A stretch of DNA of 64,000 nucleotides, from the NCBI GenBank assembly GCA_963989245.1, contig OZ022341.1, positions 57,257,628 to 57,321,627 on the forward strand. The letters are read 5' to 3'. The position numbers and the translations under genes are program-made. The notes under the pieces are model-generated. The model made no database searches. It was not told the DNA's origin and saw only the letters and a program-made list of their open reading frames with translations. This DNA comes from Nansenia antarctica. Its lineage: Eukaryota > Chordata > Actinopteri > Argentiniformes > Microstomatidae. Shown here in pieces: positions 13,521-23,051 of the stretch (positions are counted from its first letter, which is position 1; each line of letters begins with the position of its first letter).

Positions 13521-15486
13521 AGAAACAAGGCATTGCAATATGTTGGCTTGACTAGTGAGTGTGTCATTGATTTTCAACAACGTTGACATTTATTTAAATT
13601 TTTCTGAATAAAAGTCAGAATTTGGTCGGTCGCTTTCACCAGCTGCTGTCACATATTCCCAGTTGTCCGAATACATACAGTCCCATTCAATTCAAATCCT
13701 GATGAGTAGGCAGGTTTTTCACCAAGTTACTGTATGCATTGTCCTCTACACACTACGATGGTAACAGACTGTGTACGCTCTAAATAAAAGACTCTCATTT
13801 TCCAGTCCGGGGATGGAACAGGGGTCATAGCCAAGGGTGCCCTCTGTATTGCTGCTTGAAGTGAGAGCAACACTGGCAGCCTCTCCAACAGTGCTGAAAG
13901 GCTTCTGATTAAAGACACCAAGAGAGGGTGGATACGAAGAGAGGAATGAAAGAAGCAGTCAAACTGTCAACTGAGTCATAAAATAGCTACCACAACGCCG
14001 AAGGACACCACTCACTTCAACTGACAGCTCTCTCTGTCTCCTCTATTCTTAACACTCCTGAGCCAAACAGGAAAAGAGACGCGGTGGCTTCACAACACTT
14101 TGTTCTCATAGGCGTCTTACGAACTACGCCAACATCTCATCAATTTGAACTAACAACTGACAATTTTCACTCTTCTGAAGATTCTCAGACTTCATTTTTC
14201 AACACCCATTTGTGAGCATGTACGCTATGTCTCAATGTACTGAATGTGTTCTCACATTGTTTCTGTATGCCGGTAAAACACCAATGTCCCAAGGGCATGT
14301 GCTGGCATTCCAATGTTTTTCTCCCCTTCTCCTAATACTAGGTCGCCTTGGGACTATATATCTCATGTATGTCATTGAAATGCCTGAATATTTCTGTATG
14401 TTGTCCTCTTATGGCCTGTTGGTGTTAAGTCGGATTCAGAGTATCGCTCTACCCCCTCCCACTCCCCCTCCCTCACTCTCTCTCGCTCTCTCTCACTCAG
14501 ATAACCCTATAGAAAATGTGACAGATGAATCATATGAGTGCCTCAGGAGGGCCAAATTCAATACCTGCATAATCACAGCTAGAGGGTTGCTATACACGAT
14601 CATAAGTTAAAGATTAGATTGAAAGCTTTAAGTTGTTGTTTGATTTGATTTGTTTGTATGTAGATTAGATTGTCAAGAAAGACATCAAATACAATCAGGA
14701 GATTAGATGTGACTCCTGGAAGTGGGTTGTGAGGCTTTGAGATAATTGTATCACTCTACAGGCTCTACAGACATGTTTGGTAATTGCTGTGTGTTTCACT
14801 TGTGACAGTACCAAGCACGCACTCTGGGCACCATCCTGCTATTGGTGCTCTGAGATTTTTTCCATTTTGTTCATGCAGTGTTTCATTCCCAGTGGGCCAC
14901 AAGGGATGAAAAACCTAACCTTACTTATGCTCTATAGTCTTGTTACTGCTCTCCTTATCTTGTGTCAGGTTTCATAAAACTGATATATTGAAAGGCAATA
15001 TTACAAGACAGTACTGACAGTCCCATGGTTGTGCAAGGGAACATGAATTATTTGTTTTACCATAAGGGCTGTTTTCTATATTTGAGATGAATCATGCTAA
15101 AACACTAGCACCTCATTTACTGTATATCTTGGTTGAGATTACATTTTTAGAGTGAATTATTCTGGAAATGATTGTTAAATGCTTTTCTTTTTACACTTGC
15201 TTCAAATATGTGTTCTTGTGGTTTGGACTGACTAATCAAATACAATCTCCTCTGTTACATTACACCTGTGCAGTGACACTGTTATTACTGTAGCATAAAC
15301 AACAACAATGTACTGTAATGCAATGTATCAGGTTGTCTTTACAATGTACATTGTAATCTAGTTGTGGCTTTGTAGTTACAGTAGTAAGAGTTATTACACA
15401 GGTGGAATAAGGAATTTACAAAACCTTGAGAATACTGTATATGTCATATTCGATATAACATAATACTTATAATAATATAAATATTA
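13521..15486. other. unique DNA, no gene seen
   Basis: Contains a pyrimidine run at 14,450-14,500 and two AGATTAGATTG motifs at 14,612-14,672. The longest open frame (14,212-14,610) runs through the pyrimidine run and has no family signature. Confidence 0.45.
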
Positions 15487-15567
15487 AGGCCAATGCACAC
15501 GGCGTGCGATTTTTGTTGCTGGACAAAATTCGATTTTGAAGTTTGAATGGAAGTCTATGAGAAAATC

Positions 15568-15603
<36 letters not shown>

Positions 15604-16529
15604 AACTTTATTAGAAGATTTGCAGAAGTAGGTACATGAAAGTACATATTACATACAAGGTCAACTAACAGGATAAAAACCCAAGAAAGACACTGGCTTA
15701 TTTCAATTGGGGTCCTTGATTCATCCCAATGCACACGGCCCCGATTTTAATCGCACCGCGAAAATTCGATTCCATTCGTTTTGAATGGGACAAAGCACAC
15801 GGCGTGCGAGTTTTGTCGCACTGTCAAATTTTCCATATTTTGTAAACGTTTGTGGTGCGACGGATTATTGCATCACAATGGGACAATTGGGAAAACTTCA
15901 ACTGGTCTATCTAAATTAATTGAGTCACTCATAACGGGGAGAGAGACTGGAGCATACCTTTTTATATAGTTATAGTTTAGCAAAAAGCTTGCTATCATTA
16001 CATTAAAGCATATCAACGTTAACGTTGCTACTCACCCATTTTCGTTTGTCTCCTTTCGTTGATGACTGTCTCCGTCCTCCGAATCTATGTCTGCCTGATC
16101 ATCGCCCATAATAATAAAGTGGCTTTTATAATACACCTTTCTGGCTGTGTGTTTTGTGCGCTCCCTCTCCTGACATTTTACCAATACCCCTAAATCAGGG
16201 GACCCACATATTTTATCACAATATGTCCAGTTGTATCTTGTAGAAATTGTGGAAGCAAGGCAAGCAATATTGGTAGAGCCTATTGTAATCAGCCTGCCTG
16301 GTCCGACTACGTAACAATAAAGTAACAATTGAGAATGGAATGTTGTGGTGCAACAAAATCTCGCACGCCGTGTGCATTGGGATGAGATTTTTTATGATTT
16401 TCTCATAGACTTCAATGGTGTGAGTTGAAAATGGAATGTTGCGGTGCAACAAAATCGCATCGCACGCCGTGTGCATTGCAATCAAATGTTGTCCGGCAAC
16501 AAAAAATTGCACGCCGTGTGCATTGGCCT
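15487..16529. mobile_element. PIF/Harbinger-type non-autonomous element
   Basis: Perfect inverted ends AGGCCAATGCACACGGCGTG (15,487) and CACGCCGTGTGCATTGGCCT (ending 16,529) are flanked by TTA on each side (15,484-15,486; 16,530-16,532), the 3-bp duplication typical of PIF/Harbinger. The terminal motif recurs inside, forward near 15,730 and 15,795 and reversed near 16,362 and 16,460. Both ends also carry GTCTATGAGAAAATC and CATCCCAATGCACACGG in mirrored order, which shows where a LINE tail later split the left arm. Minus-strand open frames (16,032-16,328 and 16,216-16,671) carry no recognisable transposase or Myb-like motif. Mobilisation would need an autonomous relative. Confidence 0.9.
15568..15722 (-). 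mobile_element. LINE 3'-end fragment nested in the Harbinger element
   Basis: A (TTGA/GATT)n block followed by AAAACTTTATTAGAAG is, on the minus strand, a LINE 3' end with AATAAAG and a TCAA-repeat tail. It interrupts the left arm of the Harbinger element. The mirrored right arm (about 16,370-16,415) lacks it, which sets its limits within a few bases. About 150 bp, 5' truncated, no coding sequence. Confidence 0.65.
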
Positions 16530-17014
16530 TTAGATCTAAATATTGTTTAGGATAGAAATAAGTTCCTAAAGTCCCTGCACACCTGAATCCATATCCTAAC
16601 CTCTTAAAGTCATTCAATCTGACGGGATTATTGGCAGAGCTTGTCTTTTGTTCTGAGACACATTCTTTCAATACACGTAGAGGGACTGTAGAAAGAGAAT
16701 TTTGTTTCTAAGCCTTAGCCAGTGTTAGATGAGAAGATTGATGGATGTGGATCTGTGCTGGGAATAAAAGTGCCAGGTTTTGATTCCCACTACCTTTGAG
16801 AGAAAGGGGACTTTGGCTTTCATGGCAGAAAGCTTTCTTTGGGAGCTCCAGGATAACAGAGAGACAGTATCCCTCAATACACCAAGGAGATGATACCAAC
16901 TCAGCCCAATGAAGAGAGAGGAAAGGCAGTGCTATTGGAGCTGAAAGGCCAGAGCATACAGTAGATGAGCTTACTCCGGGACTGTCATCGCCTATGTCTC
17001 ATCTGAAATACAAT

Positions 17015-17140
17015 GGGCCAGTTTCACAGACAAGGCTTAAGCCTAGTCCTGGACTAAATCACACTTTCAATGTAAAATCTCCATTGAAGATGCTTTCTAG
17101 TCCAGGATTAGGCTTAAGCCTTGTCTGTGAAACTGGCCCA
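17015..17140. mobile_element. foldback MITE (about 126 bp palindrome)
   Basis: Two nearly perfect arms: GGGCCAGTTTCACAGACAAG, then GCTTAAGCCTAGTCCTGGAC on the left, and the reverse complement on the right ending CTGGCCCA at 17,140. Only about 20 bases separate the arms. It can form one long hairpin. It resembles, from memory, a family common in salmonid genomes. No target duplication could be fixed. Confidence 0.85.
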
Positions 17141-17141
17141 A

Positions 17142-17935
17142 TATGTTTCTCTTTCCACAGAGAACCCTGGCTTGTTAGGGATACAGTATGTTCATCACTC
17201 CCATCATTATGTACAGCAGTCAGTCAAGACTAAGACTTTTACTTTTACTTGATGTAAAAGACATGAGAAAAAAGTGAAGTGATTTAATTCTCAAGGATCA
17301 ACATATGTACTGTATACAGTACAGTATGTATTTCATATACGTCCATCGCAAGCAGTCCAGCTTAGGGATAGAAGCGACAATTAACTGGCAGAGGAAATTG
17401 ACACAAGATCGCATGTTGGCCACAAATACTGGATTATAGTCAGGTACGTGCTTACATCTTGTGAAAATTATCTAAACACTTTAGTGTCGTGAGACGGAAA
17501 CCCAATTTTCATCCAACTTTGTTCTCTAACACAGGCATTGTAATGATCCCTTGATTCACCCGGCGTGTCGGAAACACAGCTTGGGGAGGGTGGGGGAGAT
17601 TATGATGGGCTGTTTCCTCCCCCTATCCAGCAAGGCCAGTAGAGAGACTTGTGGGGCCAGTCAATACTGCGTAAAAGCTCCATTTAGCACTGACGCGCCT
17701 CTGAGACAGGCCCTCCAGAGTGGGGGGTCCTGAGATGCATGCCTTTGACAGAGATGGATGGTGTAGGGCTCCACAGCCAGCAAGGACAAAGGGACACACA
17801 GCCAGTTGGCCTGCACAGAGGAGCAGGCAGGCAGGCCTCCATCCGCCCACCCAGAACCAGTCCTGCACACACAGGAGTCGAGAAGGAGGTGAGAGAGAAA
17901 TTACTGCAGAGGGGAAAAAGAGGAGGAACAGGAAG
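17142..17935. other. unique DNA, no gene seen
   Basis: No repeat ends, RNA gene or convincing open frame. Confidence 0.4.
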
Positions 17936-17998
17936 GGAGGGGAGGAGAGGGGAGGGGAGGGGGGAAGGCGGGAAGGAGGAGGGGGGAGCGAGAAGAAG
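17936..17998. repeat. G-rich purine tract
   Basis: Runs of GGGGAGG and GGGG on the plus strand, with at least four G3 tracts close together, giving quadruplex potential. The long overlapping open frames on both strands come from this biased composition. Confidence 0.8.
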
Positions 17999-18490
17999 CA
18001 GAGCATTTTGCTGATGAAGTCGTACCTGGTTTTCTGACATCCTCTGTTTTGTCACTGCATTGGAGGAACTGAATAATTCATAGTAGAGACTCAGTGAAGC
18101 AGCTCAAGAGCTGTCCATTACACAGACATTATTCCTTATTCCTAATGAAATTTCTATATAGCATAGTGACCCACACATACTTGACCTCTGCCTTACCAAG
18201 GGAGACATGGACATGTTGCTGATGCTGTTGCATGGTGACATTGTTATTATAAAGCACGGGTGCATCATGGATATTGATGACACAGTATATGCATCATCCC
18301 TATAGAAAAGATAAGAGGCATAATTCAGTTGACAATTCCAACTCACATGTAATATCTAACCACAGACAATAAGAAGCAGATGATTACTATTTTGAATTAT
18401 AATCTAAAGTAATCCTATGGTAATGTAGAACTTTGAATTAATTCATATTAATTCTATTCACGTTTTGCACACTTGTTTCCATCTGCAAAA
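17999..18490. other. unique DNA, no gene seen
   Basis: AT-rich, nothing recognised. Confidence 0.4.
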
Positions 18491-18599
18491 ATATGGACCT
18501 CCCTCCCACCAAACCATCAGCAGAAAAACCAGGGAAAGCACCATCTAAGGAGATGGGTCACTGGCCACCCAGGATACGGACATCCACTGTACTGAATAC

Positions 18600-18786
18600 C
18601 ATCAGAAGAGGGAGAGGACCAACTATCCTCAAGGCCACCAGAGGGAGACACAGAGCAGCCGCCTTCACCAGAATTCATCGTCACTCTACCACCAGCAGGT
18701 GGGGACATGGAGCAGTCAGCACGGCCAGAGATCATCGTAATATCACCGGCAGAGGGCAACGAGGAGCAGATACCAACACTCCCAAC
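18600..18786 (+). pseudogene. open coding-like segment interrupted by a hAT copy, possibly retroelement-derived
   Basis: From an upstream stop near 18,593 one frame stays open to the hAT insertion site at 18,786. It is acidic and proline-rich and contains loosely repeated units such as PEFIVTLPPAGGDMEQ and PEIIVISPAEGNEEQ. The same frame re-opens behind the hAT element (from 19,321) for about 30 codons. A TATA-containing, LTR-like region follows about 400 bases further on. The layout fits the end of a retroelement coding region before a 3' LTR, but I recognise no family, and a host exon cannot be excluded. Confidence 0.3.
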
Positions 18787-19312
18787 TAGGGGTGCAACGG
18801 TTCTGTTGGCCCACGGTTCGGTATGAACCTCGGGTTTTGGTTCGGTTTCGGTACGTGTTTTGTGTGTAAGAAGAAGGAAAATGCTACTATTTATTTACAA
18901 ACTGCTACTTTGCTTTATTTTGCTTATACTTATGGAACTTTAACATTTAGACACATTCCAGAATATATCTGGTATATTGTATAATACACGCGTGAAGCAT
19001 TTCTGCGACACGCGTTTCTGTTCACTGTTTTTGTTCCCTCATCGCTGTATTCAATGCCAAAACCAGAATGAATGACCCCACAACGCAGATTTGTAGCAAT
19101 CCGTGGCTTCCTCAAACTGTTGCCATGTTCTCAACTCCGCTTGCCATGAACAAATATTTGAACAAGAAGCAACTGCGTTCCAGACCAACTAGATATCTGA
19201 CTTTGAATGAAACGCAACATAAACCGAAAACCGCCATGGTTCACTAGTGTATTGAACCGTGGAAGGGGATCTGTACGGTTCAATATGAAACCGAGAACCG
19301 TTGCACAGCCTA
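18787..19312. mobile_element. hAT non-autonomous element
   Basis: Inverted ends TAGGGGTGCAACGGTTC (18,787) and GAACCGTTGCACAGCCTA (ending 19,312) lie between 8-bp flanks CTCCCAAC and CTCCCATC, one mismatch apart, as expected for hAT. Internal CGGTTCGGT and ACCGAACC-like blocks extend the symmetry. At 526 bp there is no room for a transposase, and none is seen. Confidence 0.85.
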
Positions 19313-19419
19313 CTCCCATCGCAGTACACTGTCCTACCAGGTACCAAGGAAGACCTGTTCCCAGAATTGGGTACGGACTTGAACATTATTATATTGATCC
19401 ACGTTGAACCACATGATTA

Positions 19420-20775
19420 ACAACAATGGGTCACCAATGGGTCACCATTGGTAACATCCAGAGAGGAAATTAGTTGCGCAAACCAGTTGATGGTTGCGAA
19501 AGAGTTGTGCAAACCGGATTGATGGTTGCAAAATATAACCCCTGCTGGCTTAGGAGTTCCCCTTTTTACCAAAATATGTCTCAGGGCAGTGGCAACTTTT
19601 GACCAGATGGTCTCCGGGAGACTTCCTCTCTTTAGTCAAGATGGCGCTGGAGAAGGAAATCCCCCAATTAGCTTGAAGGGACTTTCCAGAGAAAAGGGAA
19701 GTAAAACCTATTGGCTATAAGGGGTAAGATGAGAATGACGCGACAGACTACAGTATAAAAGAGGATGTCTCAGCCATTCAAACGGACTCTTCGCTTGGAA
19801 ACTAGCGCGTTAAGACCTATTCAAAGCCTTGCGGTGTATGAATCTTGGATAGACCACAAGTCTTGACACTTGAAAGCTATTCTGTCTTCAAGCCAATAGA
19901 TTGAAGAGTCCCCAGCCTGGAGCTGGTCTACTTATAGGGCTTTCACACTGAAAAAAAAAAAGTTCTGGTTCGCGTTCAGGAACCTCCGAACCTTGGTCCT
20001 GTCTGGCGAACCAACCCACGCTCATACTAGTGTAACCAGAACCATCCGCGTCATCAACGATGGGTGTTGAAGGGGCGGGATAAACAAAAATGGCACAAGT
20101 AGATGGCAGCTACTTCACTGGAAATGAGGATAATATCTTCCACTACAGTATCTGAAATAAAGACTATTTTCTATGAAACAAAACAAAAGACACTTTTTTC
20201 ACGCGTTCTCTTACTAACCAGCTGCTCCATTACTGGAATAGAAATGGTTTACGAAATCTGCATTCACGTGTGTGTGTGTGTGTGTTTGCTGAGCATGTGA
20301 GGAAGATAGAGAGAATGAGGAAACTTTTGATAATTGTTTTGATCACTAATGATTAGATTTAGATTAGATTACATTTTGTCTCCTTCCTTCTTGCTGGTCT
20401 TTGCAGGCTAGAATATGGCACACCCACTGACGACGTGACTGTTCTACGTTTTGGTTCCCGCTTGAGAACCACTATTTTCTGGTTCCCGCTACGAACCAAC
20501 TTTTCAGTCTCCGAACCAATTGAGTTTCGGTCTGAACGCGTCGGCCAGTTCCAGACTTGGTTCGCGAACACGAACCGGAACAGTTATTTGCCGGTGTGAA
20601 AGCCCTATTAGACTTCGAATATTTGTGGGATCGGCATCGCCTGTATGGGGGAAGCGATACTTACTCTCGGCTGAGAGTTGGGATTGGACTCTAAGTGTGA
20701 CCGGCTACGGCTGTCATCTTTATCACTGCCATGCACCCAAATACATCATGGGCATGCTTGTAATATTCACACCAG
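19420..20775 (+). mobile_element. possible LTR-like sequence, split by a Harbinger element
   Basis: Excluding the insertion at 19,935-20,607, this DNA carries a TATAAAA box at about 19,753 preceded by ATTGGCTATA and followed by a moderately GC-rich leader, an arrangement like a U3-R region. LTR ends (TG...CA) with a target duplication could not be identified. It could equally be a lone promoter-like sequence. Weak call. Confidence 0.25.
19935..20607. mobile_element. PIF/Harbinger-like MITE
   Basis: TAGGGCTTTCACACTG (19,935) and CGGTGTGAAAGCCCTA (ending 20,607) are inverted ends with TTA on both outer sides (19,932-19,934; 20,608-20,610). Subterminal inverse blocks include GTTCTGGTTCGCGTTCAGGA on the left and TGGTTCGCGAACACGAACC on the right. 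No transposase is seen in 673 bp. A short GT run and AT-rich filler occupy the centre. Confidence 0.88.
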
Positions 20776-20780
20776 GTCCA

Positions 20781-20910
20781 CTGGTACTGAACTCCTGACG
20801 GTCCCAGAAGCCAGGACCAAGAGATATGGAGACAGCTTTCAGTATATATGCTCCCAGATTATGGAACACCCTACCTGAGAGCCTGAGGCCTAGGCTATAT
20901 GACAAAAAAA
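20781..20910 (+). mobile_element. LINE C-terminal coding remnant
   Basis: The translation shows VPEARTKRYGD and then, one frame over, FSIYAPRLWNTLPESLRP. This is the conserved C-terminal block of many fish LINE polyproteins (R-x-K/R-x-G-x-R/x-F-S-x-x-A-P-x-x-W-N-x-L-P). A small deletion between the pieces shifts the frame. Only about 130 bp are clear. It is a dead fragment. Confidence 0.65.
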
Positions 20911-21145
20911 CAGCAACGAAACACAATTTCGATCTCTGGCCAACACGTTTTTTCATTGTCGTGCAAAATAATCTCTGGCCACATGGAACCGTGTATTCAG
21001 GTACACTGGGCATGCTCGTACTGGTAGACCCAGAAAATGGTTCAAATATAATTGAGACAGTACCGTAAAAGAATAGAAATTCATACATTTTCATTCATTC
21101 GTTAGTATTGTCAACTCCTGATCAAACTCCTCTCCACTTACATTA

Positions 21146-21744
21146 CCGTATTTTCCGGACTATAAGTCACACTTTTTTTCATAGTTTGGCTGGTCCTGCG
21201 ACTTATAGTCAGGTGCGACTTATATATCAAAATATATATAAAATTTAATATTGACTGACATGAACCAAGGAGTAAACATTACCGTCTACAGCCGTGAGAG
21301 GGCGCTCTGGGCCGCTCTGGGCTTGTGACAACTATATGCTGCTCCTGTACCACTGAAGAAATGATATGAAACATTAACGGAAGCTTGGTGAACTTGCTTA
21401 CCGGTAACTTGCTTGTTGGACTCGCTGGCTTGTTATGTTAATTTAGCCTATTCAGCCTCCCAGGTATGTTCTTTATGCTATTGTGTAGCTGAATAACTGT
21501 TAATGTGTTACGTTAACATACCGGACACCTATTCAGCCTGTTGTTCTGTGTGCTATTGTGTAGTTGAATAACTTACCTTTCCAGATTAAATGTCTGTTCT
21601 TGGTCTTGGAATTTGTGAAATACATTTCTAAATAAATGCGATTTATAGTCCAGTGCGACTTATATATGTTTTTTTTCCTCTTCATGGCACATTTTTTGAC
21701 TGATGCGACTTATACTCCGGAGCGACTTAGTCCGGAAAATACGG
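21146..21744. mobile_element. mariner-like MITE
   Basis: Inverted ends CCGTATTTTCCGGACTATAA (21,146) and AGTCCGGAAAATACGG (ending 21,744) are bordered by TA at 21,144-21,145 and 21,745-21,746. Several GCGACTTATA motifs repeat near both ends. No transposase is visible in 599 bp. This terminal motif belongs to a family I recall as widespread in vertebrates. Confidence 0.85.
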
Positions 21745-21954
21745 TACCTCTGCATCCAAGATATGGAATGTATATGTTATTCATCTGTGTAAATTTAGGT
21801 TGTATAAAAAGAGCTGGTGCATAATAAACTTTATGATAATTGTTGAAGTGCCACTTGCTAAGATGTTTCTAAGAAGATAAATAATATCACAGCACTGGTT
21901 TATCAAGTGTAGGCTATTTATAGAACAAGTTGGTTGGGTCGCACCCAATGCGCA

Positions 21955-22110
21955 CATACATCAATCAATCAATCAAACTTTATTTATACAGCATATGGAT
22001 GTTACGTGCCTTTGATGTGCATCAATGTCCATCTTAGTTGCTGCTTTATCTTCTTTGGTCTTTGTGAAGCGCATTGGGTCACATTTTGTGAGAAATGCGC
22101 TATACTTTTT
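21955..22110. mobile_element. LINE 3'-tail fragments
   Basis: A (ATCA)n run followed by AACTTTATTTATACAGC is a minus-strand LINE 3' end. About 100 bases on, GTGAAGCGCATTGGGTC followed by AATGCGCTATA is a plus-strand LINE 3'-end signature. The GCGCATTGGGT motif also occurs inverted at about 21,942. No coding sequence. Confidence 0.5.
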
Positions 22111-22111
22111 A

Positions 22112-22185
22112 CATTTTATTTAACCTTTATTTAACCAGGCAGGCCAATAAGAACTCATTCTTATTTGCATTGGCGGCCTGAAATA
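22112..22185. mobile_element. interspersed repeat fragment (ACCTTTATTTAACCAGGCAG type)
   Basis: TTTAACCTTTATTTAACCAGG followed by ACTCATTCTTATTTGCATTG matches, from memory, a repeat very common in salmonid-type genomes. Its source element is not determined here. Confidence 0.4.
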
Positions 22186-22189
22186 TACT

Positions 22190-22983
22190 AATACAATTTG
22201 ATTTGATTTCATGTTGATTTTGGCTTTAGTCATAAGAACTCTAAATATCAGATTTCAGCCTAATCTGAATCTGAATCTGGGATCATATTCTTCTTGAATG
22301 CATGCCATTTGTAGACCTTTGGTGCAAATTGTTTAATCATCAACACACAAAACCACAGAAGAAGAAGGAAATTACGATTGATTCTTTGAACAACTTCAGT
22401 GAAATGTGATGTAATTTATACCATAAATATTTAAGAACCATTACCAAGACATGCAACTCGAATGCTACTCTACAGTTACAGTATATAGCAAAAAGAGCAG
22501 CAACAAAAAAACAAGTTCAGAAGCCAGTTACCGCAGGGTCTCCGTGGGGGCAACCTTTTTATCAAGCTTGGGAAACCCAGGAACGACACTTCATCCTTCT
22601 CTTTCCTCCTCCTCGTCAATGCCGCGTGTGTTATTGTTTAGTGTTGTCTTTCCCAGCCACATACAGACAGAATGCGTTGCCCTCCGTGAGCGCACTTATT
22701 ACAAAATGTTCTGCACAGCTCAAAGTAAATACTGCGACAGGCATGTATGGTAAAAAAAAAACTAAAAAGAATGTCAAATGTTCTTAGAATAGAATCATTT
22801 GCAAGGGAGGGTATCATTATACTTTTGTAGAACCGGTGTAGGTACCATATTTTCCACCCTGCCATATTTTCCCAATTTTCCGGTTCCGGTCATAGGTTCT
22901 GCCCTTTCCGGCCATAGGTAGCGCTATGATTCGCTATGATTCGCGATGTCAACGATGACAACGAAGACCCGTTAGTAGATCTG

Positions 22984-22985
<2 letters not shown>
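22190..22985. other. unique DNA, no gene seen
   Basis: Nothing recognised apart from a tandem GCTATGATTC pair at 22,921-22,945. Confidence 0.4.

Positions 22986-22988
<3 letters not shown>

Positions 22989-23049
<61 letters not shown>
22989..23049. repeat. (GT)n microsatellite at LINE 3' end
   Basis: About 30 GT units directly abut the 3' end of the minus-strand LINE, so the repeat may have grown from its tail or served as its target. Confidence 0.97.

Positions 23050-23051
<2 letters not shown>

Noticed and set aside
14212..14610. 132-codon frame ending after a pyrimidine tract that resembles a splice acceptor
   Set aside because: The tract is a CT-rich simple repeat, and neither part of the frame resembles a protein family.
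17684..18055. Pro/Ser/Leu-rich frames over 120 codons
   Set aside because: Caused by the G-rich purine tract at 17,936-17,998.
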